Shown: positions 36,159 through 44,787 of the stretch, one piece after another
Layout: each line of letters starts with the position of its first letter
How positions within the stretch are numbered: the stretch's first letter is position 1
Assembly: GCA_964484125.1 (NCBI GenBank)
Contig: CAZAEK010000002.1
Coordinates: forward strand, 124,001 to 188,000
DNA length: 64,000 nt
Direction: 5' to 3'
Origin: DSSM01 sp964484125
GTDB lineage: Bacteria; Bacteroidota; Ignavibacteria; Tepidaquicellales; Tepidaquicellaceae
Made by a program: the position numbers and the translations under genes
The notes under the pieces: model-generated
What the model saw: only the letters and a program-made list of their open reading frames with translations
The model's database searches: none
Told to the model about the DNA's origin: nothing

Positions 36159-38303
36159 GTGAAAAAGAAACTTGATAAAGAGCAATTAAAATTTACTTTA
36201 GATCTTCTAAATAAAAATAAATATTTTGAAGATGAGGCTCCTGATATTAAGAAAGCCAAACTTAAGTCTATTATCAGCGAACTTAAAGCTAATAATATTG
36301 AAGTTGATGAGGATTTTTTCCTTAAACTTTTTTCAAGACAAAAGTTTGAAAAGGGCTTGCTTGATTTTACTATCAAGGCATTGAAAAAATATAATTATAT
36401 AGACGATACTACTCTTGATTACGATAAAATTCAACTCAGGACCTTATTCACTGAACTTCGAAATAAGAGAATTTATCCGGGGGAAGATTTCTTTATAGAA
36501 CTCGCAACACAACTGAAACTTCAATATTTTGATGCTGAACTACTTAAAGATATTCACTATCTTGCTTCAGCTCTCCCATACAATGTTATGAGAAATAACC
36601 TGATTTTTCTGTTACAAATTACATCTGAAAAAGTTGTAATAGCTACTTCTAACCCCTTTAACTTTCAGCTTTTCAGAGAACTGGAAAGGTTATTTAAAAA
36701 AAGAATTGAAATCTATCTTGCTACTACTGAAGCTATAGAATTCGTCCTTGACAGAGGCTGGAGAGAAATGCACAGCGAAAAAGCAATGTCTGATCTTTTG
36801 CTCAAGACTCCTGAATACTCTGCTTCAAAGGTCCTGTATAACTGGCAGAGAAATACTTTTGCACTTTTCTTTTTCGCTTCTTTGGCTGTTTTTACTATAG
36901 CCCCATCTTCTGTATTCTTTATATTTTTTGTAATTATCAACCTGTTATATTTCATTATTAATCCTTTCAAACTTCTGATTGCAATGAAAGGATTTGAAAA
37001 TATAAGAAGGAAAGTTAACATTACTGACGAAGAAATTAATAAATTAAATGATGATGAACTTCCCGTATATACTATTCTGATTCCTGTTTATAAAGAAGCA
37101 GAGGTTATTCCCAATATAATAACAAATATTAATAATCTGGATTATCCAAAAGATAAACTTGATGTAAAACTTCTGATTGAAGAACTCGATGGTGAAACAC
37201 TTGATGCAGTGAGAAGGTATGGTCTGATTGGAGAACCAGAAATTACAATAGGTAATCTACCAATTGAAGCTTACAAGCAGCTTACAAAACTTTTTGACGT
37301 TTTAATTATTCCTGATGCTGAAATTAAAACTAAACCCCGTGCATGTAATTACGGATTGTACAGAGCCCGTGGTGAATATATTGTTATTTATGACGCTGAA
37401 GATGAACCTGAACCAGATCAACTTAAAAAAGCTTATATAGCTTTCAGAGATCTCGGTGATGAATACGCTTGTTTTCAGGCACATCTTAATTTTTACAATC
37501 CCAGAGAGAATATTCTTGCCAGATGGTTTTCTCTCGAATATGCTTTCTGGTTTGATTATTGGCTACAGGGACTCGATATATCAGGAGCTCCTCTTCCTTT
37601 AGGTGGTACAAGTAATCACTTTAAAACATCCAGACTTAAAGAATTAGGTGCCTGGGATCCATATAATGTTACAGAGGATGCTGACCTTGGAGTCAGAATA
37701 TCTCAGAACCAGTATAAAACTGCAATGTTAAATTCTTACACACTTGAAGAGGCAAATATAAAGCTCGGAAACTGGATAAGACAACGTTCCAGATGGATTA
37801 AAGGATATGCTCAAACCTTTTTTGTGCATATGAGGCATCCCGGAAATCTTGTGAAAAAACTTGGAGCTAAACAATCTTTTTACTTTATTCTTACGTTTGG
37901 ATTCAATATATTATTTCCATTAGTTAATCCGATTCTTTGGATCGTTACTTTACTGAATTATGCTTTCCCCGATACTATGGCTACTATGTTTGTTCCGGAG
38001 GTGAAAACAATATGTGAATTCAATCTCATTCTCGGAAATCTTGTGTATATAGTTCTTCATTTAGGTCCTTCTATAATTCGAAGGGAATATTTCAATATTC
38101 CGATTGCTTTGTTAATCCCAATTTATTGGGTACTAATAAGTTATGCGGCTTGGAAAGGAATATTACAGCTTGTAACAAAGCCATTTTACTGGGAGAAAAC
38201 ACAACACGGACTTACTTCCTATAAGTCTTATGCAGATCTCAAGCAGATTGAGAAGATATTAGAAAAAGTAAAATCAAAGAAGATAGGAGTTCAAACGAGT
38301 TAA
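36159..38303 (+). CDS. BcsA/NfrB-like family 2 glycosyltransferase with T2SSE_N-like N-terminus
   Basis: Processive inner-membrane glycan synthase candidate, 714 residues. Residues 8-64 and 65-120 are a clear tandem repeat (shared EDFF, Q-x-K and EL positions). Residues about 112-200 match the T2SSE_N/MshEN-type domain (LPYNVMRNNLIFLLQIT, VVIATSNPFN, YLATTEAIE). Two helices (about 228-270) lead to the GT2 core with TILIPVYKEA, DAEDEPEPDQL, the catalytic TEDADLG and the QRSRWIKGY acceptor motif, then more helices. There is no PilZ domain. NfrB has the GT2 plus T2SSE_N combination and binds cyclic-di-GMP, so this N-terminus may be the sensor (inference). GTG start after an AGGAG site. Confidence 0.88.
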   Translation: MKKKLDKEQLKFTLDLLNKNKYFEDEAPDIKKAKLKSIISELKANNIEVDEDFFLKLFSRQKFEKGLLDFTIKALKKYNYIDDTTLDYDKIQLRTLFTELRNKRIYPGEDFFIELATQLKLQYFDAELLKDIHYLASALPYNVMRNNLIFLLQITSEKVVIATSNPFNFQLFRELERLFKKRIEIYLATTEAIEFVLDRGWREMHSEKAMSDLLLKTPEYSASKVLYNWQRNTFALFFFASLAVFTIAPSSVFFIFFVIINLLYFIINPFKLLIAMKGFENIRRKVNITDEEINKLNDDELPVYTILIPVYKEAEVIPNIITNINNLDYPKDKLDVKLLIEELDGETLDAVRRYGLIGEPEITIGNLPIEAYKQLTKLFDVLIIPDAEIKTKPRACNYGLYRARGEYIVIYDAEDEPEPDQLKKAYIAFRDLGDEYACFQAHLNFYNPRENILARWFSLEYAFWFDYWLQGLDISGAPLPLGGTSNHFKTSRLKELGAWDPYNVTEDADLGVRISQNQYKTAMLNSYTLEEANIKLGNWIRQRSRWIKGYAQTFFVHMRHPGNLVKKLGAKQSFYFILTFGFNILFPLVNPILWIVTLLNYAFPDTMATMFVPEVKTICEFNLILGNLVYIVLHLGPSIIRREYFNIPIALLIPIYWVLISYAAWKGILQLVTKPFYWEKTQHGLTSYKSYADLKQIEKILEKVKSKKIGVQTS

Positions 38304-38322
38304 AGAAATATTATTATAAATA

Positions 38323-39891
38323 TTGAACCTGAATATAAAAGCAAGTTTAAGAAAGATCTTTTCCAATGAAACAAATGAATATTGGGCGTCAATAGTCATA
38401 TCCGCTATTATTGCTTTAATTTTTCAGGTTTATTTCTATTCAAACGACCTTATATTCTCTTACAGGGATGCAGTTTCGCATCTCGATAATTCGAGGAGAT
38501 TTTATGATTCACTAACTCCGGGTATGATGGCTCAATTAGGAATTGTATGGCTACCTATACCTCATCTGTTGACTTTTCCATATACTTATTTTGATATTTT
38601 GTGGAAAACCGGTTTAGCGGGAAGTATTGTTGGTTTTATATCTTTTGTTCTTACGTCGGGAAATGCTTTCAGAATAGGGACTTTGATCTCTAATGATAAT
38701 TATACTAGATGGATTACATTCTCTATCTTTGTTTTTAATCCTAATATACTATATTTCCAGACTACAGGTATGACTGAACCTGTATTTCTACTCTTTTTGA
38801 TAACTGCATTCTATTTTATTTTAAGATGGTCAAAATCCAATCTGAGATATGATTTAATAGGTGCAGGATTTTTCTCTGCTTTGGCTATGGGGTGCAGATA
38901 TGAGGGTTGGTTTTTTACAATTGTTGCAGGAATTTTTATTCTGTATTATTATTATAAGAGCAGAAGAAACTTATTTAGTGCTGCATTTCTTTATTTGTCG
39001 CTTCCTGTCTTTTTTGCACTTTTCTGGTTTGGTTATAATTTATTATATTATGGCGATATACTTGCATTCCAAAGAGGGGAGTATTCATCGCAAGCCATAA
39101 TGAAACCTTTTGAAGAAGCCGGCAATCTGCCTGCAAAAGGATACTTATTCGCTTCACTAAATTTATTTCTCAGAGCGGTTTTCTCAAATAACAGTATATT
39201 GATTGTAATCCTTTCTTTTATCGGATTGGGTTATTTTATTTATAAAAACAAGTTTAGGAATGAAGAAATATTTCCATATATTTCTTTCTCTTTAATAATT
39301 ATGGGTGTAATATCTCTTTATTTCGGGCAGGTTGCAATAATCCTTCCATCTTCTTCGCCGCCCGGTTATTTCAATTCAAGATATGGATTAATGTTGCTTC
39401 CTTTTATAATCTATTTTACAGGTTATTTATACTCAATAATCAATATTGAACTTAATTATAAGAAAATTATTGCATTTGTAATAATTGGTTTAAATCTTCT
39501 CTGGATTCTTGGGTTCCCTGAATCTGCAGGATCTGTTGCTGAAGCTATTTACTTTGATAAGATTAAGCCGGAATACAAGAGAGCTTCTGAATTTTTACAA
39601 AAAAATTATGACGGTACGAAAATTTTATCAGACGATAAGGTTATTACTATATATCCTTTCTCGGATATTCCAATAAGAGAAAGAATCTATAAACATACTT
39701 TTGAAATCGGCGAACATGCAATTAAGAGACCCTCAAAATATGTTGGCTGGATATTAGTAGATAAAAAAAGCTCACCTCCGGATGAAGTCTGGAAAGAGAT
39801 GAGTTTTAATAATGATTTTAAATTAAATTTTATTCCGGTTTTTTTTGAAAATGGAGTCGAAATTTATAAAAGAAAAATAGCAACTAAATAA
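38323..39891 (+). CDS. Polytopic membrane glycosyltransferase-like protein (GT39/ArnT type), copy 1
   Basis: A 522-residue protein with about 11 membrane segments and a first outside loop containing the acidic RDAVSHLDNSRRFYDS segment, as in the PMT/ArnT-like lipid-linked sugar transferases. It should use a polyprenyl-phosphate sugar, but donor and acceptor are unknown. It starts with TTG at 38323, 20 bp after the GT2 gene. It is a paralogue of the convergent gene at 39893: matching landmarks include GIVWLPIPHLL/GVVWLPLPHLI, GLAGSIVGF, DILAFQRGEYSS/DILAFQRGQYSS and YVGWI near the C-terminus. Confidence 0.82.
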   Translation: MNLNIKASLRKIFSNETNEYWASIVISAIIALIFQVYFYSNDLIFSYRDAVSHLDNSRRFYDSLTPGMMAQLGIVWLPIPHLLTFPYTYFDILWKTGLAGSIVGFISFVLTSGNAFRIGTLISNDNYTRWITFSIFVFNPNILYFQTTGMTEPVFLLFLITAFYFILRWSKSNLRYDLIGAGFFSALAMGCRYEGWFFTIVAGIFILYYYYKSRRNLFSAAFLYLSLPVFFALFWFGYNLLYYGDILAFQRGEYSSQAIMKPFEEAGNLPAKGYLFASLNLFLRAVFSNNSILIVILSFIGLGYFIYKNKFRNEEIFPYISFSLIIMGVISLYFGQVAIILPSSSPPGYFNSRYGLMLLPFIIYFTGYLYSIINIELNYKKIIAFVIIGLNLLWILGFPESAGSVAEAIYFDKIKPEYKRASEFLQKNYDGTKILSDDKVITIYPFSDIPIRERIYKHTFEIGEHAIKRPSKYVGWILVDKKSSPPDEVWKEMSFNNDFKLNFIPVFFENGVEIYKRKIATK

Positions 39892-39892
39892 A

Positions 39893-41557
39893 TCACTTAT
39901 CTACTCTCTTATATACTTCAATACCTCCTTCATTTAAAACAAGCCTGAATCTCTCCTGGAAGTCAAGATTATCTTTCATAGCAATTCCTATTTTATCATT
40001 TTTATTGAGAGAGTTAATTATTATCCAACCTACGTACTGAGAAGGAGATTTCATTGCGGCTTCCCCATAATCCCATGAATAATCGTGAATTCTTTCTTTT
40101 ATAGGAATACCTGTTCCTGCGAAGAAAATAATTGAGAAGTCGTCATATAATATATTTTCATGATTATAAAATGTTTTCAAATAATATGCAACTCTACGGA
40201 AAGATTGCGACATCAGGAAAGAGGTTTGGGCTTCACCGATTGCGGCAACTCCAATTGGCCAGACAACCGAAAACCACAAATTATTTATTAGAAAAAGAAT
40301 AATAAAAGTGATTAATCTGAAATTAATGTTTTTAATTTTCATTAGGAGATACCCAAGGAATATTGCCAATCCAGGTAAAATTGCAATTACATATCTTGAT
40401 TGGAAATAACCCTTAGGAAATGTAGTAGGTAGTTCAACAGATACCTGCCCTGTGTACATTGAAAGAATATTAAAAGGATAGAAAAGCAGAAGCAATACAG
40501 GTATCAGCGAGTCTAATTTCATTTTTTTATTAAAAATATATATTAAAAATCCAACAACACCTGCTGCAAGAAGCACATATCCTGTATTATATAAAATTGC
40601 ACTGTTAATAATATCTGTGGATAAAAGAAGATTATGTTTATATGGTGCTCCGCCAATTGAGGCATATCTTAATTCTACCTGAGCCGCAGAAGAGTACTGA
40701 CCTCGCTGGAAAGCAAGAATATCACCAGCAACTGACCAGTTATGATATAAATACCATAGGATTGCAAGAGCAGGTACTAAAAAGAAATAAAATAAGTTTT
40801 TAAAAGGATGTTTTTTCCCATAAAACAAAGCAATCATAAACATCAATATTCCTGTTAAAATTGTGAACCACCATGCCTCATATCTTGTCATACAGGCTAA
40901 TCCGGCAGCTATTCCGGCTCTTACGATTTCTCCTGAAAATTCAGTGTTAAGCCAATTAAAGATGTGATAAATCGAAATACAAATCAGTAGAATAAAGAGT
41001 GGTTCTGTCATAGCAGTTGAATATAAATACAAAATATTTGGATTTAACGCAAAAAAAGCTAATCCAAAAAGAGCAGAATGATTCTCTCCGGTTACATGTC
41101 TTAAGATTCTATACAGAAATCCGCACGTGGCTATATAATAGAAGAATCCTACAATAGAACCAGCTAAACCTGTAATCCATAAAACATCAAAATATACAAA
41201 AGGAGCCAGAATCAGGTGAGGTAACGGTAACCATACAACTCCAATCTGGTTTGCAAAACCAGGGTCTCTGGAATCGTAAAAACGCCTTGCTACATCAAGG
41301 TGTAAGCCCGCGTCATTATATGCGAATATTAATCCGCTTGAATAAGATATTATCTGCGAAATTAATCCTATAATTGCAGAAAAAAATATGACATATTTTA
41401 GAGTCAAGATTGGGTCGGAATCTGTTCGGAAGGCTTCTCTAAATTGTCTTAGGTAATTGTTTATTGTTTTCACTGCTTTATTTTTATGGCTAAATTTTTT
41501 GCCTTTAGTATTTCTTTTTTTACAAAATATTTTTAGATTCCCAAAGCCCCAAATCAT
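39893..41557 (-). CDS. Polytopic membrane glycosyltransferase-like protein (GT39/ArnT type), copy 2
   Basis: A 554-residue membrane protein, paralogous along its whole length to the gene at 38323 and facing it tail-to-tail with one base between the stops. It keeps YNDAGLHLDVARRFYDSRD in the first outer loop and PKGYFQSRYVIAILPGLA in the later half. It has a basic N-terminal extension of about 45 residues that the other copy lacks, so a later start is possible. Codon use is like the neighbours. The arrangement suggests inverted duplication and divergence. Donor and acceptor are unknown. Confidence 0.82.
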   Translation of the reverse strand: MIWGFGNLKIFCKKRNTKGKKFSHKNKAVKTINNYLRQFREAFRTDSDPILTLKYVIFFSAIIGLISQIISYSSGLIFAYNDAGLHLDVARRFYDSRDPGFANQIGVVWLPLPHLILAPFVYFDVLWITGLAGSIVGFFYYIATCGFLYRILRHVTGENHSALFGLAFFALNPNILYLYSTAMTEPLFILLICISIYHIFNWLNTEFSGEIVRAGIAAGLACMTRYEAWWFTILTGILMFMIALFYGKKHPFKNLFYFFLVPALAILWYLYHNWSVAGDILAFQRGQYSSAAQVELRYASIGGAPYKHNLLLSTDIINSAILYNTGYVLLAAGVVGFLIYIFNKKMKLDSLIPVLLLLFYPFNILSMYTGQVSVELPTTFPKGYFQSRYVIAILPGLAIFLGYLLMKIKNINFRLITFIILFLINNLWFSVVWPIGVAAIGEAQTSFLMSQSFRRVAYYLKTFYNHENILYDDFSIIFFAGTGIPIKERIHDYSWDYGEAAMKSPSQYVGWIIINSLNKNDKIGIAMKDNLDFQERFRLVLNEGGIEVYKRVDK

Positions 41558-41605
41558 TGTTAATTTAATATATTTTTTTTAAAAAGTAAATATTAATAAA
41601 TATAT

Positions 41606-42409
41606 ATGAAAAAAAAGCTTCAGGTACTCTCTCTTGCTACTGTTTTACTAACTCTGATTGGAATTACAAACGTTTATTCACAATGGGCTTTGAACAAAGG
41701 TGAAGGTGGCCTAATTATGAGTCTAAGGTATTATCAAAGCACAGAGTTTTATGATGCGCTTGGGAATAAACTTGGAGCTACTAACGACGGGAAATTTTCA
41801 AAATATGAACTCGGTGGGTTTTATGGAGTAGGACTTGGCAAAAACTGGGGATTATTTACAGGATTCTCAATTGCTGCTCTGAGATATGAAGATAAATATA
41901 TCGATAACAAGAGCGCAGGATTTACAAATCCTACTGTAGGAATAATTTATCAGTTCACAAATTTCCCTTCTCCTATATTTGGTCTTGCATTTAGTATTAA
42001 TCTGCCTTTACATTTTCCGAAAAATGAAGCTCCTGAACTCGGAGCAAAATTCTTTGAGTTTGAATTAAATCCTGCTTTAGGTAGTGGTTTTAATATAGGA
42101 AAAAATCCCGGTTTCTGGAGCATTGGTATTGCTGGTAAATATCGTGCTAATGAATATAACGAATTTCAATATAGAGCATACAGCAATAACGGATTTGACA
42201 TAATCAGGGAAAAACTTCAGTTATTTGTCGGGTTAGAGTATGCTAAATCTACCAACAGGCCTTTCCGTTCTTTCAAATTAGGAGGAACGTTGTTGTATAA
42301 ATTAAGTAAAAGCGTAGGAATTGGCGGATTTTATGAGAACCTTATTGATGGGCAGGATATAGGTACAGGTCCCTCTGCAGGCCTGACTCTCTGGTATAAC
42401 TACAGATAA
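41606..42409 (+). CDS. Predicted outer-membrane beta-barrel protein
   Basis: A 267-residue protein with a signal peptide (about 1-26, ending VYSQ) and alternating aromatic/hydrophobic strands throughout (for example YELGGFYGVGLGKNWGLFTGFSIA split over two strands). It ends in LTLWYNYR, close to a barrel terminal strand. No family was recognised with certainty; its pattern resembles small transporters of the phenol-degradation/XagA type. It closes the polysaccharide-like cluster, divergent from the second GT39-like gene by 48 bp, so export of the product is possible but unproven. Confidence 0.68.
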   Translation: MKKKLQVLSLATVLLTLIGITNVYSQWALNKGEGGLIMSLRYYQSTEFYDALGNKLGATNDGKFSKYELGGFYGVGLGKNWGLFTGFSIAALRYEDKYIDNKSAGFTNPTVGIIYQFTNFPSPIFGLAFSINLPLHFPKNEAPELGAKFFEFELNPALGSGFNIGKNPGFWSIGIAGKYRANEYNEFQYRAYSNNGFDIIREKLQLFVGLEYAKSTNRPFRSFKLGGTLLYKLSKSVGIGGFYENLIDGQDIGTGPSAGLTLWYNYR

Positions 42410-42431
42410 ATTATAATTTAAAAAGTTTTAA

Positions 42432-43007
42432 TTATTTTAAATTTCTGCTGCCCGGCTTGGTAACCGGTATTTTTGCAAGCCAATCCGGAATTTCATTTTC
42501 ATGATATTTTATTACTTCAACGCTTGCAAGAGAATATTGTTCTACCGGGAAAATTACTTTTCCGTTGCTTCTGTCTATTATAAATCCTACTCCAATAGGT
42601 TCAGCATGGTATCGCTTTATTAGTTCTATCACTTCAAATACACTCCCTCCGGTTGTAACTACATCCTCGCAGACCAGAATTTTTTCACCTTCATTTATTT
42701 CAAACCCACGCCGTAATACCATCTTTCCGTTTTCTCTTTCAGTAAATATTGTTTTAACATTTAAGATTCTTCCTACTTCAGTTCCGAGTACTATTCCTCC
42801 GATAGCAGGAGTGATAACTGCATCAATTTTTTTATTCGAGAAGTGTTTAGCAATTTCATTTGAAAAGGCAGTGTTGTATTCAGGGAATTGTAAAACTTTT
42901 GCACATTGAAAATAGTGTGGGCTGTGATAACCTGACGTAAGAACGAAATGTCCCTCCAGCATTGCACCGGTTTTTTTAAATATTTCTAAAATTTCTTCCT
43001 GATTCAT
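42432..43007 (-). CDS. pyrE: Orotate phosphoribosyltransferase
   Basis: Converts orotate and PRPP to OMP in pyrimidine synthesis. The 191-residue product has TSGYHSPHYFQCAKVLQFP at the N-terminus and the PRPP-binding loop VLVCEDVVTTGGSV. It starts in an ATGA overlap with the end of murI, so the two are translated together. Confidence 0.95.
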   Translation of the reverse strand: MNQEEILEIFKKTGAMLEGHFVLTSGYHSPHYFQCAKVLQFPEYNTAFSNEIAKHFSNKKIDAVITPAIGGIVLGTEVGRILNVKTIFTERENGKMVLRRGFEINEGEKILVCEDVVTTGGSVFEVIELIKRYHAEPIGVGFIIDRSNGKVIFPVEQYSLASVEVIKYHENEIPDWLAKIPVTKPGSRNLK

Positions 43008-43822
43008 AACTTTATTTTCTTAACTTCTTTAATTTTTTTACCTAAAAAACGCTCGCTGATTGATTTGAAATTATCAGGGAAATCTGTAACATAAAATTTA
43101 TGGTAACCTTTTTTCTTCCCTGAATTAAGGAGGTCTGACTTTTCAAGAATTCTTTTCACTTCTTTTGCTGTTTCTTCTCCTGAATCAATTAATTTGATTT
43201 TTTTCCCCATTACTTTACTAATTGTTCCTTTGAGTATTGGATAATGAGTACATCCCAATATCAGAGTATCTATACCTGTTTCTTTAAGTCCACTTAGGTA
43301 TTCTCTTGCTGTTAACTCTGCAATTCTGTTTTCTGTCCAGCCGTCTTCTGCGAGTTGTACAAACAAGCTGCATGGCTGTGAATAGACTTCAATTTCTTTA
43401 TTTATTTTCTTGATTTCATTCCTGTATGCTTTGCTTCGAATAGTACCTTTAGTCCCAATTACGCCGATTTTACCATTTTTTGAATATTCAACTGATGCTT
43501 TTGCTCCCGGCACTATTACTCCGATAACCGGTATCTTGGTTATTTTCTGTAAAAAGGGCACTGCCACAGATGAGGCAGTATTGCAGGCAACTACAACCAT
43601 TTTTACCTTTTTTGATAATAAAAATTTCAGATTTTCTATTGAATATAGTATTACTGTTTCTTTGGATTTTGTTCCATATGGCAATCTTGCTGTATCACCG
43701 AGATATATAACATTTTCATTCGGAAGAATATTAAACAAAGATTTTGCAACGGTCAATCCACCTATACCGGAATCAAAAATTCCTATAGGTCTTCTCTTTA
43801 AAAATTTTTGTGTTTTCATCAT
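43004..43822 (-). CDS. murI: Glutamate racemase
   Basis: Makes D-glutamate for peptidoglycan. The 272-residue protein has GIFDSGIGGLTVAKSL, the two catalytic Cys in VACNTAS and GCTHYP, and the YLGDTARLPYG motif. The gene overlaps pyrE by four bases and is divergent from the MlaF-type gene. An ATG at 43822 was chosen; a second Met follows one residue later. Confidence 0.95.
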   Translation of the reverse strand: MMKTQKFLKRRPIGIFDSGIGGLTVAKSLFNILPNENVIYLGDTARLPYGTKSKETVILYSIENLKFLLSKKVKMVVVACNTASSVAVPFLQKITKIPVIGVIVPGAKASVEYSKNGKIGVIGTKGTIRSKAYRNEIKKINKEIEVYSQPCSLFVQLAEDGWTENRIAELTAREYLSGLKETGIDTLILGCTHYPILKGTISKVMGKKIKLIDSGEETAKEVKRILEKSDLLNSGKKKGYHKFYVTDFPDNFKSISERFLGKKIKEVKKIKL

Positions 43823-43909
43823 AATATATTAAAATACTGAAAAACAAATTTTTATTAAATGTACTTTGCAATTTATTTTAATATTCTAATAGTATAAATT
43901 AGTAAAATT

Positions 43910-44653
43910 ATGATAGAATTAATAAACGTAAAAAAGAAATTTGGAGAAAAAGAGGTACTCAGAGGTGTTAACCTCAAAATCTTAAAGGGAGAAACGCTTG
44001 TAATTATCGGACCCAGCGGATGCGGAAAATCTGTAATGCTTAAACACATCATCGGATTATTATCCCCTGACGAAGGTGAAATTCTAATTGAAGGTAAAAA
44101 TATAGTAAAAATGAAGACAAGTGAATTATATAAGATCAGAAAAAAATTTGGTTTTCAGTTTCAGGGGTCTGCACTTTTTGACTCAATGACAGTTGAAGAA
44201 AATGTTGGTCTTGGATTAGTTGAAAACACAAATAAATCCAAGTCAGAAATTAAGGAAATTGTGGAAGAAAAACTTGAAATAGTAGGGCTTCCGGGAATCG
44301 GGAAACTAATGCCGGCAGATTTATCAGGAGGTATGAAGAAAAGAGTGGCTTTAGCTCGTTCTTTGGCAATTAACCCGGAATATATTCTTTATGATGAGCC
44401 AACAACAGGTTTAGACCCTATAATGAGTGATGCAATAGATGAATTAATTAAAGAACTTACAAATAGACTTAAAGTTACTTCCGTTGTTGTAACTCACGAT
44501 ATTTTCAGTGTTTATGATGTAGCTGATCAGGTTGCGATGATGCACGAGGGAAAAGTATATTTTAAAGGTACACCGAAAGAACTGGTAGAATCAAATGACG
44601 AAGTAATCCGTCTGTTTCTTCATCGGACTAATAAAAACATAGAATTAACCTGA
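43910..44653 (+). CDS. MlaF-type ABC transporter ATPase
   Basis: A 247-residue ATPase of the MlaF/Ttg2A family, which drives phospholipid transport between inner and outer membrane. Walker A GPSGCGKSV, signature LSGGMKKRVALARSLA, Walker B ILYDEPTTGLDP and the H-loop VTHD are intact; the KK in the signature motif is typical of MlaF. The permease (MlaE) and substrate-binding MCE protein are not in the neighbouring genes, so this ATPase must work with partners encoded elsewhere, or the upstream operon lies outside. It stands alone between murI (divergent) and secD. Confidence 0.9.
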   Translation: MIELINVKKKFGEKEVLRGVNLKILKGETLVIIGPSGCGKSVMLKHIIGLLSPDEGEILIEGKNIVKMKTSELYKIRKKFGFQFQGSALFDSMTVEENVGLGLVENTNKSKSEIKEIVEEKLEIVGLPGIGKLMPADLSGGMKKRVALARSLAINPEYILYDEPTTGLDPIMSDAIDELIKELTNRLKVTSVVVTHDIFSVYDVADQVAMMHEGKVYFKGTPKELVESNDEVIRLFLHRTNKNIELT

Positions 44654-44711
44654 TTTTTACCATTTACAAAAGGAATAAACGAAGCAAAAGTACAATATAA
44701 ATTACATTGAC

Positions 44712-44743
44712 TTTGCACTTTTATAAACATATTTTTAAGTTTG
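44712..44743 (+). promoter_or_regulatory. Bacteroidota-type promoter for secD
   Basis: TTTG (44712-44715), 20 bp, then TAAGTTTG (44736-44743) fits the -33 TTTG / -7 TAnnTTTG consensus of the Bacteroidota primary sigma factor. An overlapping sigma-70-like TTGACT (44707-44712) with TATTTT (44730-44735) at 17-bp spacing is also present. Transcription would begin near 44750, leaving a leader of about 38 nt. Confidence 0.6.
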
Positions 44744-44787
44744 TATTTTTTTAACATTTTGAATTAATTTATACCGGAGTTACAAAT

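Noticed and set aside
43910..44653. MlaF-like ATPase as FtsE partner of the FtsX at 59875
   Set aside because: Sequence motifs are MlaF-type and the two genes are 16 kb apart.
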